From Rhizobium deserti (lineage in GTDB: Bacteria > Pseudomonadota > Alphaproteobacteria > Rhizobiales > Rhizobiaceae), in the NCBI RefSeq assembly GCF_004358025.1, contig NZ_SMTL01000002.1:496001-560000 (forward strand): a stretch of 64,000 nt of DNA, in the 5' to 3' direction. The translations under genes were made by a program, and so were the position numbers. Shown here piece after piece: positions 28,814 through 37,270 of the stretch. The notes under the pieces were generated by a model. It ran no database searches. It worked only from the letters and a program-made list of their open reading frames with translations, and was not told the DNA's origin. Each line of letters begins with the position of its first letter. Positions within the stretch are counted from its first letter, which is position 1.

Positions 28814-31006
28814 TCAGGCAGCCCGTCGGCGGCCCGATTGCGGTGTTCCCTGATCGCCGGTGTCGGTCATGATCAGAAGGTTGCGATAGCCAGCCTCCTC
28901 GAAATCCACCACCAGCCTTGCCAGATCGTCATCGCCGATGCGTGGAACCGACAGGATGATTTCGGCGGCTTCGTTGCGCGTCAGGCGATTGAGTGTGCCG
29001 ATCTCGGCCGGGCCGCATTCCACCAGAACGAGATCATAGGCGTCGATCAGGGCATCGATGATCATGGCAAGACGGTCGGCACCGCGCATGGCACGTTCCG
29101 GCTCGGCTGCACCATGGGGAACGATGTGGACATCCGACAGCCGGTCGCGATGGATGGCTTCGCCAAACGCCGCCTCGCCGCAAAGCAGGTCAGTAATCCC
29201 CGGCAGCTTGCCGTCGTGGGCCATGAGCCGGGTCGGGCAGGCCGTTCCCGTCATGTCCACCAGCACTACCGTGCGGCCCTGTTCGGCCACGGCACGCGCC
29301 AGCATCACGGTTGCAGTGGAGCCATCGTCACCGGCCGGAGACACGGCGATCGCAACAGGCACAGCCCGGCGGTGCAGATAATGTGCGACGGAAGCAAGCG
29401 TGAAGGCACCGTCGGCGTCTTCACCGACCGCCTGCACCACATCGGCCCGGTTGGCCTGCGTTTCCAACACCGCATCGGCTTGCGGCTCGTGAGGGGTTTC
29501 CACCCGGTTGAAGCGAACCGCTTCCGCCTGCATCTGGTGCACGGCCAAAGGCGCGGCCGCAACCGGCGCCAGCACGACTTCGCCGTCCTCCTCGCTTCTG
29601 CGCAAGCCGATCGGCCGCAAGGCCCGGCCGCTGAACAATTCTCCGATAATGATCATCAGGCAGTTGATGATCATCGATGCCAAAGTCACGACAATGACGA
29701 TCGGAATGATCTTCGGGAAATAGGGTTCGGACGGTTCCACGGCGCCCGACACGATGCGCGCATCGGCGGGGCTGGAATTGCTGTCCAGCCGCGAACTTGC
29801 CTCGCGGTAACGGGCCAGATAGGTTTCGAGCAGCTGCCGCTGCGCTGCCGCCTCGCGTTCCAGCGCCCGCAGGCCCACCTCTTCTTCGCCTGTTCTGGCT
29901 GAATCGGCCTTCAGGCCGCCGAGCTGACCCATCAGCTGGCGCTCGCGCAGCCGCGAGACTTCTGCCTCATTGTCGAGGCTGGCAAGGATCTTCTTGGTTT
30001 CGCTGTCGATTTGCTGGCGGATGCCGTTCAGCTGCGCACGCAGGCCCTTGAGGCGCGGATGACCTTCGAGCAATGCGGTCGACTGATCGTTGATCTGCGC
30101 CTGCAGATTGGCTTCCGCCTCCTTCATGCGCTGGATCACCTGCGAACCGACGACGTCGGCCAGGGTGTCGGACTGGCGGCCGGCCTTCAGCGCAGAGCGC
30201 ACGTTCTCGGCCCGCGCTTCGGCATTTGCCCGCTCCGCCCGCACGCGGGCAAGTTCGGTGGATATGTCGTTCAACTGCTGGGTCGAGAAACTGTTGTTCT
30301 CGGTCGACTGGAAGAGGCCGTTGGAAGAGCGATATTCCGCTACCTTCCGTTCTGCCTCGCGGACCTTCTGGGTGAGGTTGGCGATTTCCGGCTCCAGCCA
30401 TTTGGCGGTTTCGGAATGGGTATCGAGCTTGGCGCCGCTCTGGATCTGAAGGTAGATCTGCGCCATCTTGTTGGGGATGTCGGCTGCCAGCTTCGGATCA
30501 TGCGAGGAGAATTCGATGGCGATGACGCGAGAATTCTCGACCGCATAGACCTGCAGCTTGTCGCGGAATTCCTGAATCACCCTGTCTTCCGGATCGAGTT
30601 TGAGCGGATCCTGCTTGAGGCCGATCATGACGAGCGGATCGGGAAGGAAGGATTGCGCCGCGGGATCGAATTCCTTGATCTTGGCAAGGTTCAGTTCGCG
30701 CGCCACCCGCTTGATCAGGTCGGAAGACTGCAGCAACTGCGCTTGGCTGGTGACGTTCAGCGTGTCCAGCACGGGATCATTGGATGAGGGAGCACCTTCC
30801 GCGCCCGACAAGTTGGGCGACCGGGATTCGATGAGCAGCCTCGCCTCGCCCTTGTAGCTGGGCTTGATCACGCTGGCGCCGACAAAGGCGAGCGCGGCAG
30901 CCGCAACGCCAACCAGGAGGATCCTGGTCCTCCGCTGCCACACGGCACCAGCCACCTGCCTCAGGTCAATATCCACATCTTGATGGCCGCTATTTACGCT
31001 CGACAT
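28814..31006 (-). CDS. Wzz/GumC-type polysaccharide co-polymerase with degenerate tyrosine-kinase domain
   Basis: The 730-residue protein has a cytoplasmic N-terminus, a first membrane helix near residues 30-50, a long periplasmic coiled-coil region (about 190-400), a second helix near 433-457 and a cytoplasmic ATPase-like domain. In that domain the Walker A position reads SPAGDDGSTAT, with no P-loop Lys, while Walker A' (VVLVDMTG) and Walker B (YDLVLVECGP) are still recognisable, and there is no C-terminal Tyr cluster. So it probably controls chain length without kinase activity. ATG 31006 follows GGAG by 6 bases. It would be uppB by position and is divergent from uppC. Confidence 0.82.
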   Translation of the reverse strand: MSSVNSGHQDVDIDLRQVAGAVWQRRTRILLVGVAAAALAFVGASVIKPSYKGEARLLIESRSPNLSGAEGAPSSNDPVLDTLNVTSQAQLLQSSDLIKRVARELNLAKIKEFDPAAQSFLPDPLVMIGLKQDPLKLDPEDRVIQEFRDKLQVYAVENSRVIAIEFSSHDPKLAADIPNKMAQIYLQIQSGAKLDTHSETAKWLEPEIANLTQKVREAERKVAEYRSSNGLFQSTENNSFSTQQLNDISTELARVRAERANAEARAENVRSALKAGRQSDTLADVVGSQVIQRMKEAEANLQAQINDQSTALLEGHPRLKGLRAQLNGIRQQIDSETKKILASLDNEAEVSRLRERQLMGQLGGLKADSARTGEEEVGLRALEREAAAQRQLLETYLARYREASSRLDSNSSPADARIVSGAVEPSEPYFPKIIPIVIVVTLASMIINCLMIIIGELFSGRALRPIGLRRSEEDGEVVLAPVAAAPLAVHQMQAEAVRFNRVETPHEPQADAVLETQANRADVVQAVGEDADGAFTLASVAHYLHRRAVPVAIAVSPAGDDGSTATVMLARAVAEQGRTVVLVDMTGTACPTRLMAHDGKLPGITDLLCGEAAFGEAIHRDRLSDVHIVPHGAAEPERAMRGADRLAMIIDALIDAYDLVLVECGPAEIGTLNRLTRNEAAEIILSVPRIGDDDLARLVVDFEEAGYRNLLIMTDTGDQGTPQSGRRRAA

Positions 31007-31176
31007 GACGCGCTCCACTGATCGATCGCTGCCGATGGTAAAGGCTTATGGTAACTCGGCGGTTAATGACGCCGCAGGTGTGAATTCGCGTCTTTGGCTG
31101 CCCTCCTTTACCGGACATTAACCCTAACAGATGGATAACGGCTGCATTGGAATGAACAGCCGGAGCCTGACGCGAA

Positions 31177-31752
31177 ATGGCCTTCGCCCGAACTCAACAT
31201 GCGCTGACGCTCGCCTTGGTAAGCGCCGTAATGGCGCTTGGCGGTTGCACCTCTTATGCGCCTGCCCCGAAGGGTTTTCAGGCAGCCGCGACGCAGCCTT
31301 ATCGCCTCGACGCCGGCGACCGGCTTCGCATCAGCGTCTTTGAACAGCCCGGATTGACCAACAGCTATACCGTGGACCAGGCCGGATACATCGCCTTCCC
31401 ACTGATCGGCCAGGTAGCAGCCCGCGGCCAGACCATGCCGGCGCTCGAAGCAGCCATCGCCTCGCGCCTCAAGCAGGGCTATCTGCGCGACCCGGATGTC
31501 ACGATCGAGGTGGACCGCTACCGGCCCGTCTTCGTGATGGGCGAAGTCGGACGTCCCGGCCAGTATTCCTACGTGCCGGGCATGACCGCACAGAACGCCA
31601 TCGCCATTGCCGGCGGCTTTACCTCCCGGGGCAACCAGCGCGACGTCGACGTGACCCGCAAGATCAACGACCGCGTCATCACCGGGCGCACGACGATCTC
31701 GGCACCGGTTCTGGCAGGCGACACGATCTACGTCCGCGAACGGCTCTTCTGA
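31177..31752 (+). CDS. uppC: Wza-type outer-membrane polysaccharide export lipoprotein
   Basis: The 191-residue protein has a lipoprotein signal ending in LGGC, then the polysaccharide export domain (YRLDAGDRLRISVFEQPGL) and a SLBB-like second domain (VFVMGEVGRPGQYSYVPGM). It is a short OPX protein forming the outer-membrane exit for polysaccharide. It is the third of six genes in an order matching the upp locus, where UppC is the Wza-like secretin. It starts the uppC-F transcription unit, divergent from the co-polymerase gene. Confidence 0.85.
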   Translation: MAFARTQHALTLALVSAVMALGGCTSYAPAPKGFQAAATQPYRLDAGDRLRISVFEQPGLTNSYTVDQAGYIAFPLIGQVAARGQTMPALEAAIASRLKQGYLRDPDVTIEVDRYRPVFVMGEVGRPGQYSYVPGMTAQNAIAIAGGFTSRGNQRDVDVTRKINDRVITGRTTISAPVLAGDTIYVRERLF

Positions 31753-31758
31753 CGCCGC

Positions 31759-32919
31759 ATGCCGCATAGCTCCCCCCTGCGCATCCTGCATTGCTTCCGG
31801 TCTCCCGTCGGCGGAATCTTCCGCCACGTGCGCGACCTCGTGGAGGAACACAGGGCGGCGGGGCATGATGTGGGCATATTGTGCGACAGCTCGACCGGGG
31901 GAGAACACGAGAACAGGCTTTTCGACCAGATCAGGCCGCAGCTTTCGCTGGGTCTCACGAGGTTTCCGATGAGCCGCTCGATCAGCCCGGCTGATCTCAC
32001 GGCTCTCTACAGGAGCTACAAGCATATCAAAAGTTTGCAGCCGGATATTCTGCACGGACATGGCGCCAAGGGCGGCGCCGTTGCCAGGCTGATCGGCTCA
32101 GTGCTGCGGGTTAACAGGTATCGCGTTTCCCGCCTTTATTCGCCGCATGGAGGCAGCCTGCATTTCGACAGAGCAAGCATTTCCGGGCAAGCGGTCTTTC
32201 GGCTGGAGCGCCTTCAGGAGCGCTTCGGGGATGCCGTTGTTTTTGTCTGCGACTATGAGAGGCGCACGTTCGAAGCCAAGGTGGGCGTACCCCTGACGGT
32301 TTCACGCGTCATCTACAACGGCATCAAGGACACCGAATTCGAGAGCGTTCCCCCTGCCCCGGACGCGGTGGATTTCCTCTACATAGGCATGATGCGGGAC
32401 CTCAAGGGTCCCGATATCTTCATCGAGGCCTTCGCTCGAGCCGAACAGGCCGCTGGACGGCGGTTGTCGGCGCTGATGGTCGGCGACGGCCCGGACCGTG
32501 ACCGCTACCAGGCCGAGATTGTCCAACGAGGGCTCGGCGACCGTTTGCGGATGATGCCGGCCATGCCGGCCCGCCAGGCATTTGCCATGGCAAGGACCGT
32601 CGTCGTGCCGTCGCGAGCGGAAGCCATGCCCTACATCGTTCTGGAAGCGCTCGCCGCCGGAAAGGCCGTCATCGCATCGCGTGTGGGCGGCATACCGGAG
32701 GTTCTGGGAGATGCGAGCCTTGCCCTTGCCGTTCCCGGAAGCCAAGAAGACCTCGCCCGCATCATGGTCGAGGCGATCACGACGCCGGAATGGCAAGATC
32801 AGGTCATGCCTCGGGCCGAAGTGCTGAAATCGACCTTTTCTGCCTCCGTCATGGGCAGTTCCATGCTAAACCTGTACCAGGATCTGACGGCGGCGGCTGC
32901 GAAAAACGATCAGCGCTAA
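31759..32919 (+). CDS. Glycosyltransferase family 4 protein
   Basis: The 386-residue protein has a GT-B fold: N-terminal LRILHCFRSPVGGIFRHVRD acceptor domain and a C-terminal donor domain with LYIGMMRDLKGPDIFIEAF, MVGDGPDRDRY, and the nucleotide-sugar binding segment PSRAEAMPYIVLEALAAG. It should add a sugar to the lipid-linked repeat in the cytoplasm. It follows uppC by 6 bases. uppD by position. Confidence 0.85.
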   Translation: MPHSSPLRILHCFRSPVGGIFRHVRDLVEEHRAAGHDVGILCDSSTGGEHENRLFDQIRPQLSLGLTRFPMSRSISPADLTALYRSYKHIKSLQPDILHGHGAKGGAVARLIGSVLRVNRYRVSRLYSPHGGSLHFDRASISGQAVFRLERLQERFGDAVVFVCDYERRTFEAKVGVPLTVSRVIYNGIKDTEFESVPPAPDAVDFLYIGMMRDLKGPDIFIEAFARAEQAAGRRLSALMVGDGPDRDRYQAEIVQRGLGDRLRMMPAMPARQAFAMARTVVVPSRAEAMPYIVLEALAAGKAVIASRVGGIPEVLGDASLALAVPGSQEDLARIMVEAITTPEWQDQVMPRAEVLKSTFSASVMGSSMLNLYQDLTAAAAKNDQR

Positions 32920-32995
32920 AGGCTTCTTTAGCATCTTCTTGCTACTGGATCATATTGCTTCCTTTCCCGTCGGGGCGGAAGCCGAGGGTCCAGCT

Positions 32996-34543
32996 ATGAA
33001 TGAGCTCAGAAAGCCCGAAGAGTTCGATGTAGACGACCTGCGCCGCAAGGTCTCGGAGATCCGTGCCGGCCAGCCAGCCAGCGAAGCCGGTACAGAACTT
33101 AACCCTTTTGCGCGACAGATCGCCGAACAGTTCCGCGACATCAGCTATTCGCCGACCCTGCTGATCGGCCAGTTCCGCCTGTTCGAACTCATATCCCTGC
33201 TGGCGATCGGGCTGCTGGTGGGCTTCTTCTTCTCGTCCAACGAGCAGGGCGAGCTTCTGCCCCGCTTTGTCATGACCGCCGCCGGTGCGGCCATGACGGT
33301 TCTTCTCCTGCAACTCGTCGACACCTATCAGATTCCCGCCTTGCGGGCGGCGCGGCGGACGGTCAAGCGGGTGATGACCGCCTGGACGATCGGTCTGGCA
33401 CTGACCGTCGGGGGTGTTTACATGGCGGAAGCCGAGCTTTACCCGCTCGGCGGCCTTGCCACCTGGTATGCGGCCGGCGCGGCTTTCCTTTTCGTTGAGC
33501 GTCATCTGACCGCCTTCGGCATCCGGCACTGGGCCCGCAACGGCGTCATGGAACGGCGTGCCGTCATCGTCGGCGGCGGCGAACCGGCCAAATACTTGGT
33601 CCGCCAACTCGAGCAGCAACCGGACAACGATATCCGCATTTGCGGCATTTTCGACGACCGTAATTCCGACCGCTCGCCAACTGTGGTGGCCGGTTATCCA
33701 AAGCTCGGCACATTCGCCGAGCTGGTGGAGTTTGCCCGGCTTGCCCGTATCGACATGCTGATCATCGCGCTTCCGGCGACGGCCGAACAGCGCATCCTGC
33801 AGCTTCTGCGCAAGCTTTGGGTGCTGCCGGTCGACATACGTCTTGCAGCCCATGCCAACCGCCTGCGCTTTCGTCCGCGCTCCTATTCGCATGTCGGCGC
33901 GGTTCCGATGTTCGATATCTTCGACAAGCCGATCCGCGACTGGGACTCCGTTGCCAAGCGGATTTTCGACCTCGTGTTTTCCGTGATTTTCATCGTGTTG
34001 CTCTGGCCGGTCATGCTGGCGACAGCGATCGCCGTCAAAGCCACCTCCAAGGGGCCGGCTCTGTTTCGCCAGAAGCGGCATGGCTTCAACAACGAAGTGG
34101 TCCAGGTCCTGAAATTCCGCTCCATGTATACGGAGATGAGCGACCAGACCGCCGTCAAGGCGGTGACCAAGGGCGATCCGCGCGTGACGCCGGTCGGCCG
34201 CTTCCTGCGCAAATCCTCGATCGACGAATTGCCGCAGCTCTTCAACGTCCTGCGCGGCGAGCTTTCGCTGGTCGGTCCCCGCCCGCATGCCATCAGCGCC
34301 CAAACGGGCGAGCGGAAATATGTGGATGTGGTCGACAGCTATTTCGCACGCCACCGCGTCAAGCCCGGCGTCACCGGCTGGGCGCAGATCAACGGCTTGC
34401 GCGGCGAACTGGATTCGGATCAGAAGATCCGCGCCCGCACCGCCTATGATCTCGACTATATCGAGAACTGGTCGCTGCTTTTCGATCTCAAGATCCTGTT
34501 CCTGACGCCGATCCGGCTCCTCAATACGGACAATGCCTATTGA
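32996..34543 (+). CDS. uppE: Undecaprenyl-phosphate hexose-1-phosphate transferase (initiating enzyme)
   Basis: The 515-residue protein has four N-terminal membrane helices, a CoA-binding-like middle domain (VIVGGGEPAKYLVRQL), one more helix and a C-terminal bacterial sugar transferase domain with KFRSMY, RKSSIDELPQLFNVLRGE and LVGPRPHA. It starts repeat-unit assembly by putting a sugar phosphate onto undecaprenyl phosphate. ATG 32996 is chosen as the family-like N-terminus; an upstream extension to 32939 lacks support. Its place as fifth gene fits UppE of Agrobacterium, the initiating transferase. Confidence 0.86.
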   Translation: MNELRKPEEFDVDDLRRKVSEIRAGQPASEAGTELNPFARQIAEQFRDISYSPTLLIGQFRLFELISLLAIGLLVGFFFSSNEQGELLPRFVMTAAGAAMTVLLLQLVDTYQIPALRAARRTVKRVMTAWTIGLALTVGGVYMAEAELYPLGGLATWYAAGAAFLFVERHLTAFGIRHWARNGVMERRAVIVGGGEPAKYLVRQLEQQPDNDIRICGIFDDRNSDRSPTVVAGYPKLGTFAELVEFARLARIDMLIIALPATAEQRILQLLRKLWVLPVDIRLAAHANRLRFRPRSYSHVGAVPMFDIFDKPIRDWDSVAKRIFDLVFSVIFIVLLWPVMLATAIAVKATSKGPALFRQKRHGFNNEVVQVLKFRSMYTEMSDQTAVKAVTKGDPRVTPVGRFLRKSSIDELPQLFNVLRGELSLVGPRPHAISAQTGERKYVDVVDSYFARHRVKPGVTGWAQINGLRGELDSDQKIRARTAYDLDYIENWSLLFDLKILFLTPIRLLNTDNAY

Positions 34544-35799
34544 GCGTCATCGGCCACGATCAGGTTCGGCAATTCGACACGACGCTGGCTCTGTTCCGCC
34601 TCGCCGCCACCGGCATGATCGCGTTCGGGGTCTTTTTGTCCGGCTTCGTGATTTCCGAGCCCGCCCCTTACGAACTGATGATGGTGATCCAGATCGCCCT
34701 CTGGTTCACCTTCGGTCTTACCCTGTCGCGCACAACAGCGCTGCTGATGGTCATGCTGCTCCTGTTCAACATGAGCGGCCTGCTGTCCATGTTCGTCATG
34801 AAGGACATGAGCGAAGCGCCGATGTATTTCGCCGTCTCGACCTTTCTTGCGCTCACTGCGGTTTTCTATGCGGCGATCGTTGAAAACGACCACCGCCGGC
34901 TGAAGCTGATCTTCAAGGCCTGGATTGCGGCAGCGATCATCACGGCGCTGCTCGGCATTCTGGGATATTTCAACGCCTTCCCCGGTTCGCATGTCTTTAC
35001 CCGCTATAACCGCGCCATGGGCGCCTTCCAGGATCCGAACGTCTTCGGTCCCTATCTCGTCGCGCCGCTGCTTTATCTGCTTTACCGCATGCTGACGGCC
35101 CCGCTCCTCAAGGCCCCTCTTCTGATCGCCGGCATCCTGATCCTCGCCCTCGGCATCTTTCTATCCTTTTCCCGCGCTGCCTGGGGTCTTCTGATATTCG
35201 GCGGCATGGGGCTGGTGGTTGTGATGCTTCTCAAGGAGCGCACGACGGCCTTCCGCTTCAAGATCCTGGCGATCTCCATCGGCGCGGCGGCCTTCCTGGT
35301 TCTGATCCTCGCCATCGCCCTGCAGTTTCCGCAGGTTTCCGACCTGTTCATGAACCGCGCCAAGCTGGTGCAGGACTATGACGGGGCTCGCCTCGGCCGT
35401 TTCGAACGCCACAAGATCGGTTTCCTGATGGCTATGGAGCGGCCGCTTGGCCTTGGACCCATGGCCTTCGGCAAGATCTTCGGCGAGGACGAGCACAATA
35501 TCTGGCTGAAGACGCTGACGACCTATGGCTGGCTCGGCGCGATCACCTATCAGATCATGATCTGGTCCAGCCTGTGGTTCGGCTTCCGCTACCTGCTACG
35601 GGAAAGGCCATGGCAGCCCTACCTGATGATCGCCTGGGTGATGATCCTCGGTCATGCCATTATCGGCAACGTCATCGACACTGACCATTGGCGGCATTTC
35701 TACCTGCTTCTGGGAATGCTGTGGGGCTGCCTGGCGCTCGAGCACCGCCACCAGCGCTCCTTGCGGCAAGGCGTGCCGCGGTATGCCAGCCAAGCTTGA
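34540..35799 (+). CDS. O-antigen ligase/Wzy-type polysaccharide polymerase
   Basis: The 419-residue protein has about ten transmembrane helices with a larger periplasmic loop typical of the Wzy_C/O-antigen ligase family; the region RLGRFERHKIGFLMAMERPLG and GEDEHNIWLKTLTTYGWLG carries conserved Arg and His residues. It probably polymerises repeat units on the outer face of the inner membrane. The start is TTG 34540, overlapping the uppE stop as TTGA, which suggests translational coupling. uppF by position. Confidence 0.8.
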   Translation: MSVIGHDQVRQFDTTLALFRLAATGMIAFGVFLSGFVISEPAPYELMMVIQIALWFTFGLTLSRTTALLMVMLLLFNMSGLLSMFVMKDMSEAPMYFAVSTFLALTAVFYAAIVENDHRRLKLIFKAWIAAAIITALLGILGYFNAFPGSHVFTRYNRAMGAFQDPNVFGPYLVAPLLYLLYRMLTAPLLKAPLLIAGILILALGIFLSFSRAAWGLLIFGGMGLVVVMLLKERTTAFRFKILAISIGAAAFLVLILAIALQFPQVSDLFMNRAKLVQDYDGARLGRFERHKIGFLMAMERPLGLGPMAFGKIFGEDEHNIWLKTLTTYGWLGAITYQIMIWSSLWFGFRYLLRERPWQPYLMIAWVMILGHAIIGNVIDTDHWRHFYLLLGMLWGCLALEHRHQRSLRQGVPRYASQA

Positions 35800-35829
35800 C
35801 TTCGTTCAGCAGCGCGCCAGATCATCCCC

Positions 35830-36123
35830 ATGATTACAGCATCCCAACTTCATGCAGCGCGTGCGCTGGCCGGTATTACCAGAGATGAACTTGCCGCGGC
35901 TTCCGGCCTTTCTGTTGACGCCATCGATCGGGCAGAAACCGCCACCGTGCACGGCGAGCCAGGGGTTACTGAACGGTTGCGGGTGATCCTGGAGTCCAAG
36001 GGGATCATCTTCGTCGCTGCCGGTGACGGCGATCCGGCCGCAGGGATAGGCGTTCGGTTGCGACAAGTCTCCCATGATGAGGGGCTTCGACCGCAAAACC
36101 TCAACTCCGCCAACGACGGCTGA
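35830..36123 (+). CDS. Small helix-turn-helix (XRE-like) regulator
   Basis: The 97-residue protein has an N-terminal HTH: QLHAARALAGITRDELAAAS followed by LSVDAIDRAE, and then LRVILESKGIIF, a common layout in short rhizobial XRE-type regulators. It lies 30 bases after the polysaccharide polymerase gene on the same strand and may be read through with it. Target unknown. Confidence 0.75.
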   Translation: MITASQLHAARALAGITRDELAAASGLSVDAIDRAETATVHGEPGVTERLRVILESKGIIFVAAGDGDPAAGIGVRLRQVSHDEGLRPQNLNSANDG

Positions 36124-36199
36124 AATATTTGGGTCACGCCGGAACCCTTTGAGCCCCACCACGTTTGTTTGCGCAAATCGTGTGCAAGGGGGTATATGC

Positions 36200-36349
36200 G
36201 TGGCACGAACCAACAATCTCTATCTTATCATAGGTGCTTTGCTCGTGGCTGTCATAGGCCTCGGCTTCTACGTTTATCGTGAAGAGTCGAAGCCGAAAGG
36301 CGTTGAACTCAGCATCGGCCAAGACGGCGTCAAAGTAGAACAGAATTAA
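36200..36349 (+). CDS. 49-residue single-pass membrane protein
   Basis: The frame MARTNNLYLIIGALLVAVIG has one transmembrane helix and a short basic/acidic tail ending GVKVEQN. The start is GTG 36200, with AAGGGGG about 7 bases upstream. Function unknown. It is short, but the ribosome site and clear membrane helix support it. Confidence 0.55.
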   Translation: MARTNNLYLIIGALLVAVIGLGFYVYREESKPKGVELSIGQDGVKVEQN

Positions 36350-36400
36350 GCCGACGACGCACAGGCGTCCATGCGGCAGCCGTCTCGGAAAGGGGAACCA

Positions 36401-36589
36401 ATGTCATCGCATCTCAACTTGGATGAACTGGAAAACAAGGGCCTGCGTAAGGTCTGGAGTGTCAACGAATTCGCCAAGCGTTATCGGCTTGACGAGGAGG
36501 AAGAAGCAAGACTGGTCAAGCTGCTCGGTTCCTTCGCGTCGGAGCAGGAATTACTGATGAATGCCAGCCGGGCGCCGCGCTTCCGATAG
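36401..36589 (+). CDS. Small hypothetical protein (62 residues)
   Basis: MSSHLNLDELENKGLRKVWS continues with a helical, charged sequence. ATG 36401 has AAAGGGGA 6 bases upstream. The protein is predicted soluble and mostly alpha-helical, and a short DNA- or protein-binding helix bundle is possible. No family is recognised. Confidence 0.5.
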   Translation: MSSHLNLDELENKGLRKVWSVNEFAKRYRLDEEEEARLVKLLGSFASEQELLMNASRAPRFR

Positions 36590-36772
36590 TATTGCCGGGC
36601 GTTGGGCTAAAGTCTCTGGACCTTAGTCTGACCGCCTAAATATCTGAGCTTGTATAAATAAAATTTTACGCTGCGAGACTTCTTCGGCAGGAACCATCGA
36701 AGCCTTTATGGAGTTGATCCGGCGTCTATCAATTGCGTCGCCGTCAATCGGCAGGCGCCCAAGGAGGATTTG

Positions 36773-37099
36773 ATGTTGAAGAATATCTCGAAAGTTGGGC
36801 TTGCACTGGCCATGACTGTTGGCGCATTCGGTGCCTCAGCTTCGGTTGCTTCTGCCCAGGACGTCGAACTTAGGCTCGGGCCAGATGGCGTGCGTCCGGT
36901 AATTCGTGACCGCGATCGGGATCGTGACCGCGGTCGTGGCTGCAGCCCGGGCGAAGCACGCGAAGCCGCTCGCGACGCAGGCTTCCGTCGTCCGGAAGTG
37001 GTGCGAGTCACCGACCGGAGCGTTACCGTGGAAGGCATGACCCGGCGTGGGCCAGACCGCATCAGCTTCGCCAACCGCCGTGGTTGCCCGGAATTGTAA
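36773..37099 (+). CDS. Small secreted Arg/Asp-repeat protein
   Basis: The 108-residue protein has a clear signal peptide (LALAMTVGAFGASASVASAQ), an Asp/Arg repeat RDRDRDRDRGRG around residues 44-56 and a C-terminal domain with two cysteines (GRGCSPGEA and RRGCPEL). AAGGAGG lies 5 bases upstream of ATG 36773. It is probably periplasmic. Function unknown. A terminator follows. Confidence 0.7.
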   Translation: MLKNISKVGLALAMTVGAFGASASVASAQDVELRLGPDGVRPVIRDRDRDRDRGRGCSPGEAREAARDAGFRRPEVVRVTDRSVTVEGMTRRGPDRISFANRRGCPEL

Positions 37100-37119
37100 T
37101 TTCGTTTATTCTGACAGCG

Positions 37120-37147
37120 AAAGGCCCTGCTCCACAGTGGGGCCTTT
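37120..37147 (+). terminator. Rho-independent terminator
   Basis: AAAGGCCC pairs with GGGCCTTT around a 12-base loop and is followed by further Ts, 20 bases after the secreted-protein stop codon. Confidence 0.7.
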
Positions 37148-37270
37148 TCTTATTTGGGAGGACCTTCGGGCCTCGGCGGCAAACGCCTCGTGGCCGCAAT
37201 GCGCACTTGCCCTTGCACCATCTGCTAACGCTGCTAGATGATGGGCAGAGCCTGACGGTATCTTCATGCC

